The notes: generated from the letters alone by a model not told the origin. DNA of 61,059 nucleotides from Smittium mucronatum (GCA_001953115.1 LSSL01002129.1:1-61059); one strand, 5' to 3'; positions 1-14,607 are shown, counted from the first letter of the stretch. A program made the numbers and translations.

Positions 1-70
1 GTTGTGGTTGTGGTTGTGGTTGTGGTTGTGGTTGTGGTTGTGGTTGTGTTTGTGGTTGTGGTTGTGTGTT
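1..70. repeat. (GTTGTG)n hexanucleotide repeat
   Basis: About ten units of a GTTGTG hexamer with small interruptions open the window and probably continue outside it. The plus strand is G/T-only here. It gives spurious poly-valine reading frames on one strand and His/Asn frames on the other, so I do not call a gene. Confidence 0.9.
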
Positions 71-840
71 TGGTAATTTTGATGAGTGTAATGTTATGTG
101 GTATAGCTTGTGAGTGTGATTTTATAGCTTTGGGTGGATTTGTGATTACGAGATTGGCTTTGGGAGTTGGTCTGGGAGTCGGTCTGGCCGTATTGGTTGT
201 GGTGGGTGTGGTGAGGTATTTGTTGTAATTTGAGGGCATATGTAGGTGTGTGTGAATGAGGGTATGGCTTTGAGAGTGTATGATAGTGTGAATGAGGGTA
301 TGGCTTTGAGAGTGTATGATAGTGTGATTGTGAGTGTGGCTGTGGGAGTTGGTGTTGTTGAATTTCAATGTGTTTTTGCTGCAATGGTTATTGTTTTGGT
401 TGATGTTATTACTGTTTTTGTGGCGGTTGCGGTGAGTATTGTGCGATATAAGTTGGTTTTGTTGGTGTGGAATCAGGTAATTGTTTGCATGTTGGCCTGG
501 GTGAAAGTGTGGTAACGAGTGTGGTTAAGGGTGTTGATCATGATGTTGTTCCATATGAATTTTTTTTTCGTAGTTGTTGTATTGTATTTATTGTGTGTGT
601 GATTGTAGATGAGGCTGTGTATTCGGATGAGGGTGTTGGTGTTGGTTTTTATCAAGTTGTCGTTCTGATTTTATTTGTTGAGGTGAGTGTGGTATGGTAT
701 TAATTGTGAGGGTGAGTATATATGAGGCCATGGTTTTGAGCGTGGATGAAGGTTTGGGTGTTATTTTTAATGTGAATGAGAATGCGCGTGTGATTATTGG
801 TCTGGGTGCAGGTGTACGCGTAATTTTGGGGAATTAGTTT
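71..840. repeat. GT-rich low-complexity tract with a 39-bp tandem duplication
   Basis: The plus strand stays strongly G+T rich and C-poor to about 840, then fades into ordinary AT-rich DNA. At about 252-329 a 39-bp unit containing GAGGGTATGGCTTTGAGAG is present twice in direct tandem. The minus strand has a His/Ser/Pro-rich open frame at 384-94 with the matching peptide duplication. I regard this as a by-product of repeat composition, since it has no recognisable domain and no splice context. Confidence 0.6.
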
Positions 841-3800
841 AAACATAGTTGTGTTGTGGTTTGTGTTATTATAATTTCATGGTGATGGTGGAGGGGTTAT
901 AGTTGTAAAAATTTTGCATTGAGTACCTTATTCGTTTTTTTAGTGGCTTTGGTGGTGATAGTGAGTCTCTTGTAGGTATTAGGTGATATTACTTGATGTT
1001 ATAGTTGGATTTGTAACATTTGGTGATTTCAATTACTTTGTTGAAGATTATAAATGTTTGGTTTATTTGATATTTAATATTTTTTTAGTTTCTCTTCAGT
1101 GAAAATGTGCTTCAGTTAATGATGTAGTACATTTTTTCGATGGCTTTGGATTTAATTTTTGGTTATTTACTGATTATCACTTTCGTTTTTTTTGGATTAT
1201 ATATATAATTGGTTCAGGTACTATTGTATTAGAGTGTTTAGACTTTGGGAGTGTAATTTTTTAGTTAGACGATTAATGTCTTATAATGCTTATTATATAT
1301 CAAGTCTGTGTAAGTATTGCAAGTTTTGAAGGTTGTAATTAGATGAGAGTTTTGGTGTTGTGGTAATCTATGCCAATGAAATTTGAATTTCTATGATGTT
1401 TAATTTTGGCAGTGAATTAGGATTCAGATATGGTTTTGCTTTTTTAGAATGAGTTGTATGGATGACATGAAGTAATTTTACTAAGTGTAATGAGCTTGAG
1501 TGCAATAATTATTAATGTTGGAGATTTAAAATTTTTATATGATCATATATGAACTTCCTTTTCCTTTTTTCTTTTATATTAATTCAAGTGTGTAGGTTTT
1601 TTTATACGAAATTTTTGTATATTTGTTGTTTTTTTTGTTGACGCATATCTTTTGAGAGCTGGTATTTTTACTATAATTCTTTATAATTTATCTAAGTGTG
1701 GGTTTGAATAAGTGCTTTATATGGTATATATGTGTAGATTTCTACATTCCGGACTTTTTTGGGGACTCAAGATGATAGCTGTGCTAAACAAAATTTTAGT
1801 AAAAATCTTTCTGTGAACTTAAGATTGTTATTCTATTGGTTATAATTACATTAAAATATAAAAAATGTACAAGTAATATTACAAGTAATAATAAAATGGT
1901 AAAAAAAGCAGTATTATCAATAACCAATCATCTTTTAGATATAATCTGGTAGCGGAGATGTATCCTAAAAATTCAATACTTTGTCTTTGATCTTTTATTG
2001 AGGGTTTTCATATGTTCTAGTTATTGAGAGCTCTGTATTTAAGTTTCTAGCAATAAGGAAACTTCTTTGTATTTTTTTTACAGGGGGTAAGTCTCTTTGT
2101 GTTCAGGGCTTGTAATTCATTTTTTTGAAGGAAAAATTAGATCTCTACTGGTTTACTAACACTAGTACACTTTTAGTACCATGAATTAATATATCTAGTA
2201 GGAAAATATTCCTTTGATTTTAATTCCAACTGTGAAATCTCTTGCATATATATAGGTAATTTTTGTTAGAAAAAATAGCTAACTCTTGGGAGGTTTTGAG
2301 ATTTTATGATGGTTTTTATTTTTTTTGAGTAATGATTTTGTATTTATTGTGTGTGTTATTAAAATTTTGCGAATGATATTGGTATGAATTAATATCTATT
2401 TCACGTATATATATGGTTATATAGACTTAGTGCTGATATGATATTTGGGTATCATATCTTTTATAAGAATTGAGCCTTGTTATGTATATAAATTGGGCGT
2501 GTTTGTGAATGTAGTAAAGATTTTTGTTTGTGTTTCAATTTAATTATTTGTTTAAATTTATAGCTAAAAGTTTTTTCTTATAATTATGGTTTTCAAAGAT
2601 TTATTTAAAGAAATATATTGGTTTAAATAACTAAGTTTTATGTTGAAAATAAATAAATTATCCGAAAAGTCCATTCGATTTCATTTTTCTGCTTCCATAT
2701 TTTGATTAAAAATTTTTTTAAGAATATTTTTTACTTTAGTTTTGGATCTTAGACCTATCATTGGAAATTTGCAGTTTATATATCAAAATCATATTTTACG
2801 ATTTAAGCAATAGCATTTAATAAACATTTTTTTATGAGGTATTAAAATTACAAAATTTCATATATTTATATTTAAAGTTTTATTGGTTTACTCGTATGAT
2901 CGTGTTTATTTTTTGGGATTTTGCGTTCATAAAGTTGCCGAATTTTTTTTAAATTTGCTTTTTGCAAAATATAATTATTCAAATTATTAATTTTAAATAC
3001 CAAAGTAATCTTTAAGAGCTTTTTTTAATAAAAACAAGTGTTTTTAATTTTAAAGTTGAAATTTTTCTACTATATATATTGCTACAATTATTGTTAAATA
3101 TATATATTTAAAGATTTAAGATTAGAGGTTACTTTTTAATATTTTCTTAAAAATAATAAAGATGTAATTATTATAATTTTTTTGAATATTTATCGAAAGT
3201 ATTGAAAAGACAAGTTTGGTCGATTTGTATTCTTGAATAAATTACTTATAACAATGTTAAACTCTGTACAAAAAGATTTTTGTATTTATCAAGAAAAAAA
3301 TATTTACATATATGAAACACGTTTTTTTAAAAAAAATAATAATAAATTACATTTTTTATTTTTATTTTAACCATTTTTAAATTTTTAATATCTTTTATTT
3401 AATCAAATATACTTGATTAAAATTTGTATTAAACCAACCAAATAATTTTTCCTCAACTCAAAAATATATTTTTGTATCTAATTAGTAAAAAAAATAACTA
3501 TGGTAAATTTACATTAATTTTAAATCGATCACGATGGAAGAATTATAATAGTAAAGGACCCATAATTATAAAAGCTGCCGAATAAAAAATTTAAACATCT
3601 CTTTTACCCAATAAACTGAAGAAAGTGGTATTTTGGTTGGTTATTGATTAAAAGAATAATTATAAGTCAAAAAAATTGATATATAATAAACAGCTATTGA
3701 CCATTTCAATAAATTTATTATGTATGTACAGATTTAGATAACTGCTTTTTAAAAATAATGAAAGTTATTTATAATAGATCCGATAATCACTTATAGAAAA

Positions 3801-4380
3801 AGAATATCTCAAAATGTATAAGAATCAAATTCTCACCATATGATGATCATCACAAAAAACATGAAATCACAATAAAAATTCTTGAAAATTAACATTTTAG
3901 AGCTTTAACTTTAGCGTATAGTTTAAGGCTATTTACTAAACCATCTAGGAATAACCTTTGAGCAAGCTGATAAGATTTATTAATTATACTCTTTTTTCTC
4001 ATTTAGGAAATCCAATTCATTTAACCTTTTTCTTCGACTCCAGTTTACTTAGTATTAGTATTAATTACCTTTTACCCTACTTTTAAATAAATCATAATCC
4101 CTTTTATAGAACCCTTACATCAAAGTAATTTAGCCTAGCAGTATTTCACACCAGTCTTAACACAAGAACTATGTGCCAAAAATTTTACACAAAAGAAATA
4201 GATCTGATATTAGTTAGCTGAATGAGAAAAAAAAATCAATTTGCAATATTAATATTATCTTTTTGAGAACTTTTTATATAATAATAGTATATCTGGGAAA
4301 TAAATAATGAAATTTTTCCGGTTCTGAGAGTTCCTTAGAATCAGACTCCAGCTCTTAATATAGATCTTGTATTTTTTTGT
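841..4380. other. AT-rich intergenic desert
   Basis: No open frame longer than chance, no recognisable protein fragment and no clear repeat. Composition is dominated by A and T with homopolymer runs. I see nothing to annotate here. Confidence 0.6.
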
Positions 4381-5175
4381 TTTTATATTAAAGTGGTAGG
4401 AAGATCATTTTCGTCCTAGGTGAAGATATGCCCTCTTTATTTTTTGGGAGCCTTGACACGCTTGAAAACTTTTTTAGTCACTTATTAGTTTAGTAGTATA
4501 GTTTGGTTAATATCTTCGTCATTTTTGAAATAATATTGTTTTCTATTGTGTGGTCATAGTTTTACCAGTATTTGGTCTTGTTAATTTTTAGTATTTATAT
4601 TAGTACTATCTTATACCGGGATAATTACCAGTTAGTCCAGTTTCTAGTTTTCTTGATTACTGAATGCATTAGCTTAAATCGTGCCATGGGTATAGTTATG
4701 TGCAGCCATGAGTTGGTCGTTTCCGGTGCTTGTCCTTATAGATTTTCCCCGGGGGTTGTAGCCAGACTAGAGGTGGCGGAAATTAGATATACTGTACTTC
4801 TTCACCCTTCTCTACACAAGTGTCTTTATTAGGCGATTACTTATTCCCATCAGTTAATTTTTTGGGAGAACCAATTATGGAAGATCTTTTATCTTATTTT
4901 CTGTGACTTTTTTAAGCTCCGGTCCCAATCCCCCGGTAGGGTTCTCGCCTGTTATTTTTACCATGGGGCTGTACAAAAATTTAGTATTTTCAGTTCATAT
5001 AGCAACATGTGAAGTGAGAATAGATGGAGTAAGGGAGAAATAACTGCTCTAAGGTCTCTGCTATTTGAGAGCGATGAGTGCGCTAGTAATAGTGCGATTA
5101 GCTTTGCCTCGTCTTTGGCTGAATATCAACCGTTTAGAAGTGGTGATTTATACCATTATATTTGGCATAGATAAT
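4380..5175. other. GC-elevated patch, possible decayed coding sequence
   Basis: This patch has clearly more G and C than its surroundings, including a CCCCGGGGG run near 4749. An 86-codon open frame lies at 4572-4832 (+), and stop-poor stretches occur on both strands (for example about 5030-5165 +, and a minus frame around 4960-4870). None of the translations resembles a family I know. It may be an old transposon or gene remnant; strand and function are undetermined. Confidence 0.3.
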
Positions 5176-8100
5176 CCGTTTCCGAAAATATTTACAAAAA
5201 ATTAATTATTCCAATGAAGCAACGCAATTAAATATAATATATATATCATTAATGTTTATAATTTAACCCCCTCTTCACCCAATTTTTTTCATTGCTGTTA
5301 TCTGTGTATATTTTCAACTCTAATTGACTCAAATTAATGACCAGCCCAATATTGTAAAAACAAAATCAAATTAAGTATAGATTGAGCTAAAAACTAACGA
5401 TTTTTCGTAACATTACCCCTGAAAGGATTATCATATAAATAAATGATATAAATTGATAAATTAATAGTTTAAAATTAGAAGTATTGCTTTTCTGATTGAA
5501 TAACATCAATTTGATGAGAAAATCCGAAAAAAGGGAATATATTATTTTATATTTAGTAAATAGAGAATAATAGATCTCTCAAAGAGATACTGGTAAAAAA
5601 ATATATAAAGTTTATTTCAACAGAATTCTGTAAATATATATCATCCATTATGCGCTTATTAAAATAATTAGATAGAAGATTTGGTATCGTTAGTGAATTC
5701 AGGTTTCAAGTAGATTTAGTTTATTGACTTGATAATAAAATATCATTAGCTTAATTGAAAAAAAATATTTTTAAACAAGTAATTATTTGTTAAAAAGGTT
5801 TTCTTATGCGATTTAATTATAGAAATGAATGTTTTATAGAGTAAAGCGTCGATTATTTTGATTAAATATAAAGCTAAGAAATACAGTTGTGGTTTTTATA
5901 GTATGGAGCAGTTTAAACTCAAATATTTTTATATCCCGATAATATTTTGATTACTTTAACCGAATAACATGTAGCCTAAATATTCACATAATAAAAAGCT
6001 TGAATTTTTTATAAAATAGATTATGGAAATTTACATTCATTCAAACTAATCTATTTGATAAAATAAGAATTTCAGAAATTTTTATTTGTTGATTTAAAAA
6101 TCGATTCACTAAATTAAAAAATATATAACTTCGGTTCAAAATTACAAATCATAAAATTAATGCTAAAAGACCAAATTTTCATAAATATCGAATTCAATGA
6201 GGGGATCAAATCTGATTACAACATATGAATTTTTATTTAAAAAATATATTGATATATGAATTAAATGCATTTTAGTCAAAAAAAATTTACTTATAGCTGA
6301 AATTATTCAATTATTTTTTAATAATAGCACCCTTTTTTTAGCTACGATATTTTCGCTCTCTTTCTTTTTCAGCTAATAAATACTATATATAATAACTCAT
6401 TATTTAATTATAATTAAGATAAGACATCAATTATTCATTAATATCTCTTTAAATAACATCTTTTGATCTCTATAAATCTTTGAGTCGTAGAATGCTATCT
6501 TTGCTGCTAAAATATGTTTCTTTCAAGATATCCTATGAACCTTCTAGATTCTCTTCAATTTTTTGATCTTTACTCTCTTCATTAAAAAGAATCATATTTA
6601 ATTTTAATCTCATTTATTTTAAAACTGTGTATATCAGATATTTTTTCATTATCCCTAGATAGATATACAATCGTGTCAAGTTTATTTAGGTATAAGTTTT
6701 ATAACCTCTTAATAATTTTCAAATTTCAGAATAACTTCCATGGTTTAAACAAATTACCTGTGGATTTTTTCGTACTATTGAGTATCCATTAAATATTTCA
6801 AAACCCGTATCTGTGTTCAGTAAAAAAAATTCAACCTTTTCATAGATATTAAAATATATGTATATATTCATAATATAAAAAAATCCAAATATGACTTTTT
6901 TTTCTTGTCCCTGAATACTTTTGTTAATTTTAATAATGCAACCCAAAAATAGTCACTTTTTTTGCATTTTTTACTTTTAATAGTATTTTTAATTTTTCTA
7001 ATTTACTTTTTTGTATCACTTTTTAACTTACTTCCACTTTTTTACTTCAATTAGTTATTCCTAATGATTTATGGACTAATTTTCTTAATCCGCTTCTATA
7101 ATTGATTCAGAGTTTGTCAATAAATTTTCAAGAATAAAATAACCCCCTTTTATTTCTATAGCTCTTTAATTTTTTGTAAACCTATAAAGATGACTTTTCA
7201 CATAATTTATCAATTGAATATTGATCAGCGAGAGATAATTTTTTATAGGTAAAATTACAAAAATGACCAAAAAAAATAAGCGAAATTTCATAATTGTAAA
7301 ATAGAACCATAAATCCCTGGTAATAAAAAAATAATCAATTCATTAATTTGCCAGTCGATAAATTACATTAATTATTACTCTATCAGTCGGTTTAAATTAT
7401 TTAAACTTCTAAAACCTATCTGTATCTCTCATAAAAATAAGATTCCTTACCTTTATTACAAATAAGCTTTTATTTATTCGGGGAATCTGAAAAATTAATG
7501 CACTATGAAAGACTTAATTTGTTTTTACAAAATTGAAAAAACACATTATTTAGAGGCTTTATCTCAAATATTGAAATTATTTTCTGCATAAAGTATTGAT
7601 AATTGATATTTATACATTTTTTCATATATAAAAAAGAAGGAAAAGGAAACTTGGAGCAAAGTTTAGCGTGGGGCTTATTCATCATTTAAAAAAAATTCTG
7701 GGATGAACTCAATAGAGGATTCGCGTTACATTTTTTTAACTTTTCCAATATAAAGCTTTGTCTTTTTTCGATATAAACTTTCCACAATTGTATTTTTTTA
7801 ATATAAATATATACTGAGAGCAAAAATATACTATATTATGTGAGATGAAGTTTATTTTAGTAATAATTTATTTAATATTTTATATTCTATCAATTTCATC
7901 GAGAGTTTAGTTAAAAATCTTTATCACCATCAAAAAAAATTTAATTAAGTGAATAATGCTGAAAAAAGTTTTCAATCCTTTTAAAAATCTGTAGACCAGT
8001 GTTTTATTAAATGATAAATTTTCCAAATAATGTATTTTAAATGGACCTAAAAAGAGTAAGTGCATTACACCTTCAACATAAATGGTTACCAATGCAAATT

Positions 8101-11100
8101 TTTTGAAAATAACCAAGTTATCTTAATATAAAACTGGTAACACAATGGAAATCGGATTTACAAGATTTTCAGCACAGAAAAATAACCATTAAAATTTATG
8201 ATAGGTCAAAAAACTATCAACCCTATTTTATTTTAGCCATCATAATATCTTTTTTATCTTTAAAAGTGTAATTCAAGGCTGATAGGCAAATTTTATATGA
8301 TAAAAAGCATTCCAAACTGTTAAGTCATAACTTTTTTAAATCTATTTTAGCTTTTTCAAAGTTTTTAATTCTAGTAAAATTATTTTAAAATGCCCTACTC
8401 AGAAATTTTCCAAAAACTGCTATGTTTTATTATAAAAAAAATGGCTAAGAACTTTTGTATTTGTGGCTGTGCATATGACCATAATGTTTTTAGAAACTTA
8501 ATTATATGTAAACTGATTTATAGCTTTGTAATTAATGTGATTTATCGTCCGTCTAATTAATTCTGTCCGTTTATTATCAGTATGGATTTATTCTTTTATT
8601 CGCCAATTATGGAATTACCCTGTTTACTTTAACTATTTTTGTATTTGTCCTTTTTATATTTCTGATTATTAAATTGATTAAAACTGTACACAAAATATCT
8701 TTTCGGATAAAATTAGCACCAAAATTTATTTCCAATTCTATACTAAAACTTTTAATTGGCTTTTCAGAATAGATAAAAACTTTTTTTATATATTGATTTT
8801 TTATTTCTTTAATATCGTAATTTTGAGCGGTTTCGAGTTTATTCTACTTTTTTTACATGTATTTGGGCTCAAAAAATTTTAAACTTCCTTTTATTTATGC
8901 CATTGATTTATATAAGAAACCGATGAATAAAAAAAATCTAATCAATTACCTGCTCTAAAATATTTTAATTTATATATCATTTTTCTCCAGCAATTTAATA
9001 AAAAAATTTAATTTCGTTAGCAAATCATATATAGATGCATTCTTCAAGCAATCACCACAACTGGGTATTTTAGATAATTTTTTTACATTCAAAAAGCGAC
9101 ATTATTCTATTTCCAATACCAATACCATTTTTGATAAATTTTTGATAGATTTTTGATTCTTACAACGAAGATTCTAAATAAGTATTTATTTAGGTGTAAA
9201 GTTTTTATTTATGATCCAAATCCAATTAAAGAATTCAAAAATAATGATATTGATTTTAGCTTTTTTCATATTACTGATTATTTAGATACTGGATAAAGAT
9301 AGTGAGTTTAATATGTCAAATTGAAGTTCAAAATCGCCTATATTAGCTTGAAAAAGAGTGTTTTATATATATGAAGTTTAAACTATTCTATAATTTAGTT
9401 TTTATCAATCCACTAAAATACAATATGAATATTAATTTTTTATTTTTTATTTTTTTTATTGTATAATCAAAAATAATACAGTTATAATAAGATAATAAGT
9501 CTTTTTTTAGCATACTTTAATTTAAAAATTACGTAATAATAAAAATATGGGGAAATTTTAATAATTTATTTTTATGATTATAATAGAATTTTCAAAAATT
9601 CTTATTTTTATTTGGATCTAAATTATTTTTAATTTCAACAAAAAAATGGTCCAACATAATTTAAGACCTCACTTTTTTTTTACATTTCTAAATAAACCCA
9701 GTAGTATTTTTTGTAATGACGTTCTGAAATTCATACAAATTTATTGATGAAAATATAGGTTAAGTATAAAATTTTTTAAAAATCTACTCGATTATTAAAC
9801 AAATCTTGTCCTATTTTATTCTCATTAATAATTAATTAAAGCAAATTATCTCATTGGCAATATATTTATAACCTGATTAATATAAGCATATTAGATGCAA
9901 ATAAAATTTTAATGATTGAAACATGAGATTAATTTATAGATATATTTATCTTTAGCTGTTTAAATTCATATAAACTGAATTTTTAATCGGTTTAAAAAAA
10001 ACAACGATCAATAAATATTATTTAAGCTATGAAATCAGTTTTTTTTTGAGAATTGGAATAACTATTAATGCTAATTAAAAATTATTTAAATTCTGATATA
10101 AATTTATTTATATAAATAAATATTTCATAATTTATCTATAAAAATAGAGAATAAATATTAGGAATACCAAATAATTTGATGATTTTATATGATTAGATCA
10201 CATTTATAGCTTTTTTCACATAAAAATATTTTCTCCCTTTTGGTTTTCAAAAGGAATAAAACAACATGACTCCTGATTTTGATGTACTGATAGATGTTTT
10301 TTTAATATTTATATTAATTTTTTAAAAAAAAAGTTCTTAAAAGAGTTAATAATTATTGATTGAGTTTTTTACATATTTATATATAATTGAAAAATTCTAG
10401 TAAAAATCTGCTTCAAAACTGAAATATTAAAATTTAAGTGGCTTAGATTTATATATAAATAGCAAGTATTAGTTTAAATGATAAACAGTGATGCTTTTAC
10501 TTTTATTTGATTTTTTATAATCATTTTATTAATTTTTAATCATTTTTAGCTAGATCTTGAATTGAAGAAAAAAAATTACAGTTGGGTCGGAAAAATGTGG
10601 CACTTTAAAATTTAAATTAAAACAAAAAAATAGATATATCGCAATAAAATATCACACATGGTTGCAATTTTATTTAAATATTTACTCATAATTTTTATAT
10701 AATATTATTTTGATGAAATTAAAATGTGTTAATTTCCTATCAATCTACTGATAGTTATTTTTCTGTCTTGAGCTTCTTTTTTTTTATTTTTCATTTTAAT
10801 TATGGTTTTGCGTAAATTTATTGCACCTAAAATTTAAGATTTTATATATTTAATTAATTTGATTTAATGTTTTCTTTTTTCGAAAGACAGACTATTGTTT
10901 TTATATAAAAAAAATATTATCAATAAATTAATCTTCAATGTATTAGCATATTTTTTCGAATTTTATTTTTTTTTAAAATAACTTTCATCAAAATCTTATT
11001 TTTTTTATTAATAAATTTTGGTATTTTTTAACCACATTTTTGTGTTTCTGTTATTTTTTTTGATAAATTCTTAATATTTTTGCATAATTTGACGCTACAT

Positions 11101-13000
11101 TAATTCAAATTGACTTAAGGAATTTCAAAATTAAAAAAAAAAAAAATCGTATTTTTCTTTCCGTAATTTATTGATTTAGGACTTATCTTATAGCTATCAA
11201 AAAAGTTTCAAACGCATTTTTAATCTGAATGAATTAAATTCAGTTCATTTTATAACTCATACGAGAATTTCAAACTGATAATTGTATAAATGGCTGTTTC
11301 CATAAATGCTATATAATATTTTTTGGTGGAATTTTGTTCCAATAAAAAAATATATAAATATTACATCAAATATACTATTCATCTCCGAAAATCGTCTTCC
11401 ATCGACCCTTTTTTAATTTTTTTAATTTCAGCACTTTGATATATTTATTATTCTTGAAAAATATTGAATCAAATCACAGTTTTACTTGAAATTGTATCTT
11501 TATGATTTTTTTTTATTACTTATATAATATCTGGCTCCAGTTATTGTTGCCGTGAGATGAAAATCGGATGAGTTTTTTTAATAATACTCCATTTTGAGTT
11601 ATTTCGGAATTCCTTTGACCAAAATCTTTATTATAGGAATAATATCTTCTGTATTTATACTAAATGCAGCTTTAAAAACTTTATTTAAAAACTTTATTTA
11701 AATAATTTTTTTCATATTTTTAGTTTTTTAGGTTACTTATAAATATTAAATTTACTATAAAAAAGGCTTATTATTTATGGTATTATCAATCCATTCCTTT
11801 CTTCCAACATTTACATTTTTTTTAATTTTTAATTTTTTTCAAAAAAAAGAAATTGGCTTTTATATTCCTCTATCGTGGTTTTGTATACTTTTTTTAGGTA
11901 TTAAGAATTGAAAAAAACCTAAATCGACACCCTATATTATTTTTTCTTTCAAAATCCATCTTCATTAGCATATCCAGATTATTATAATTTTCTATTTATT
12001 TTTCATCCTATAAAAAAATCTAGTCTTACTCATTTTATACATATTTTTGGAATTACATTGGAAAATACTTCCTAAATATTTTTCAAAAAAATCTATGTTT
12101 ATCTAGCTATTATCGACTTTAATAACCTTAACTTGAATTTTGAATTATTTATTTATTTATTTCTGAGAATAAATATTCGATAATATTCTATGGTTCTAAT
12201 AAAATTTTATGCTATAATTTAATTAGATAACTAAATAATTTTTAATGATATTATTTAAACTGATAGTGTTATTTATATAATTATTAGAAGATTCTATATA
12301 GCCATAGAACTCTTTCTCCAATTCAATGAATCATGGTCTCAAGTTCTTAAATTCATTTGAATTCCAATAAAGTTTGAAAAAATATGTTTTCAATTTACTA
12401 TCGAGTATTTTTAATCGCTATCCTTTTTATCTTTTCGGCGAAATCGTATATTTTACAAAAATTTTCGATAAATTAATGATTTTTTTGTTAAAATTTTTTC
12501 ATTAACTCATTTTTTTTACTCTTGTAAAACTTTATATCACTTTTTTTATTTTTTTCAAAATATATTTATATAAATTGGGATTATAATATTTCTATATTAT
12601 TAATAATATATATATCAATATCTTATGAATTTTTTTTTCAAAAAAAGCCCCCAATTATATATAAATGAGCATTAATAATATTTATATTGAAAATAAGATT
12701 AGGAATATAATTTTGCGGCAAGAAATTACCTTTCATGGTGATAAGGGCGTATTTATTTCTGGAATAATCTTACAATCTTCGATATTTTTGATTTGCTTAT
12801 ATATCTCTAGTTTAATGATCTTTTAAAAATAAAAATCCAAGACTATGTTTTTTTAATCTCAATTTTTTTTTGGCAAAATGTGATTACATTCTTTTAAAAT
12901 TATTTCTGTTCAAAAAAGTCTATGATTAATTTAAAAAAATTTTGAGATAAAAATTTTAGAAAAAATAGTATTCTATAATATAGAATTTACAAGTTAATTT
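5176..13000. other. AT-rich intergenic desert
   Basis: Long AT-rich stretch with only short chance open frames (60-75 codons, Lys/Asn/Ile/Phe-rich, no family resemblance). I see no RNA gene, no long repeat and no transposon signature. Confidence 0.55.
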
Positions 13001-13345
13001 GAACCCAATTCAAATTTAATTTGGCCATTTAAATCCCGAATTGAGCTCTTTACAAACTTGATTACGCCTTTTTTAAATAATATTGAGCCATTTAAATTTT
13101 TAATCTGAACCTTTTATAAATCTCATTGAGCCTTTTAAATTTATAAATCAAACCTTTTACAAATCTTTTTTGGGTTTTTTACAAACCAAAATCGAACTTT
13201 TTAGAAATTTGATTTGTGCTTTTTATAAAAAATAAATGAGCCATTTTTGTTTTTGAAATTGATATATTTGCATCCAAAAATTGTCCCATTTACAAATTGC
13301 ATCGAACCATTTACATTATAAAATGAGCCATTTTTTTAAATTTTA
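13001..13345. repeat. 22-bp-period tandem array, about 16 degenerate units
   Basis: Units with a core like GARCCWTTTAMAAATYT start at 13001, 13023, 13043, 13065, 13085, 13107, 13128, 13150, 13172, 13194, 13216, 13238, 13261, 13283, 13304 and 13325, so the spacing is 20-23 bp, close to two helical turns. The last six or so units form the outer part of the left terminal inverted repeat of the Tc1-like element. The first ten lie outside the part mirrored on the right. The period is not a multiple of three, so this is not a coding repeat. Confidence 0.8.
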
Positions 13346-13440
13346 AAACTTGGAAATTTTTTGATTGACATACAAAATAAATTTTATTGAATTAGTGTAT
13401 TGAAATTTAGTTTCATATGAATCCCATATTACCATTATTC
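13205..13440 (+). repeat. Left terminal inverted repeat of the Tc1-like element
   Basis: Matches the reverse complement of 14706-14944 over nearly its whole length. The best-conserved blocks are CTTTTTATAAAAAATAAAT near the outside and CCATATTACCATTATTCAA at the inner end. It contains about six 22-bp units. Confidence 0.85.
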
Positions 13441-13526
13441 AAGCAATTGGAATTATTTATTGAGAGATTAACAACAAAATATATTTACTTTATTTTTCTT
13501 TAAAATTTAATACGCATGGAGAATAA

Positions 13527-14607
13527 ATGAATGAAACTTATGAAATCCAAACAAAATCTGGAGAATATAGAAAATACTCTAAGACAACAAATGAACTAAA
13601 AAAAATCTTGCTGTCAGTGGTTTTCTAAAGTTGAATCTCTATAAAAAAAAGCTTCTGGAATTTTAGGAATTAGTTACTGTTCTGCTAAAAGAATAGTTTC
13701 AGATTTCAGAAATAATTTCAAAAAAATTTTGAAAATCAAATTGATGCTGAATTAATACAAGGAAATTCTAGATCTAATAGGAGGACTTCAAAAATAACCG
13801 ATGATTTTTTTGCAGCCATAGAAAAGATGGCTGAAGATAACCCAAAAATCAGACTTTCAAAAATAAAACAGCGGGTTTTTATAAAGATGGGAGTAATTTT
13901 ATCCGTTTCATCAATTGCCAATGCTTTGAAAAAGCTAAAAATAACCATTAAAAAAACCACTAACATAATTAATAGAGTAAAATCTGAATATAATTTAGAA
14001 TCGAGAGCCAATTATAAAAGGCTTTTCAACTTCATTGTTTCTTTAGATGAGAGTGATTTTATATTCATCGATGAGTATGGTTTTAACTTGCACCTCAGAA
14101 GAAGCACGGCACGCTCTCAATCTGAAACCAGAGCTTCAGTAACAGCCCCTACCAATTTTGGGAGGAATTTCACATTATTATTGGACATGAATTATAAAAA
14201 AATGGAAAAAAATTAAATATTTTCAGATAGAACTGTCAACGCAGCACTTTTTACAACTGTTATAGAAGAGCTTATGGATAAGGTTAGACGCGACTCGTCT
14301 CTTATTAATAGCTTTATTATAATAGAAAATTCTCGTATAAGTAATAGTCAGAGAACAAAGGATTTGATTTTACAATATAGGTACTGTTTAAAAATTTTAT
14401 CACCGTATTTCTACATGTTAAACCCTGTTGAAAATTTTTTTAGCAAAATAAAAATATATGTGCACATGAGGCTCAGTTAACCAACTACACAAGAGATAAG
14501 CCTTTTGAAATGAATTATGGATGCTATTGAAGAAATTAATGAGGAAGATATACGAGGTTAGATTGAGCATATGAACAGAAAAATAACTTTTTCTCTTGAT
14601 AAACACG
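13527..14607 (+). pseudogene. Tc1/mariner transposase, broken
   Basis: The likely original start is the ATG at 13527, followed by about 34 readable codons. Stops and frame changes then interrupt the N-terminal DNA-binding helices. A clean frame runs 13827-14216 and a second 14274-14480; the C-terminal tail is readable to about 14607. The DDE domain is recognisable: FIDEYGFN holds the first catalytic Asp, FIIIENSRIS is the place of the second, and NPVENFFSKIK holds the final Glu. The second acidic residue reads Glu instead of Asp, and 34 residues separate it from the last Glu, the spacing typical of Tc1 enzymes. With several stops and a changed catalytic residue the copy is almost certainly inactive. 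Family assignment is secure; exact original frame joins are not. Confidence 0.85.

Noticed and set aside
1..70. Telomere repeat at a contig end
   Set aside because: The GTTGTG unit is not a known telomere motif, and at a left end the C-rich strand would be expected to read 5' to 3' on the plus strand.
94..384. His/Ser/Gln-rich protein on the minus strand
   Set aside because: Composition and internal duplication follow from the GT-rich repeat tract; no domain and no intron or promoter evidence.
13001..13345. CRISPR array
   Set aside because: Units are degenerate, contiguous and lack conserved repeats separated by unique spacers; the context is eukaryotic and transposon-associated.
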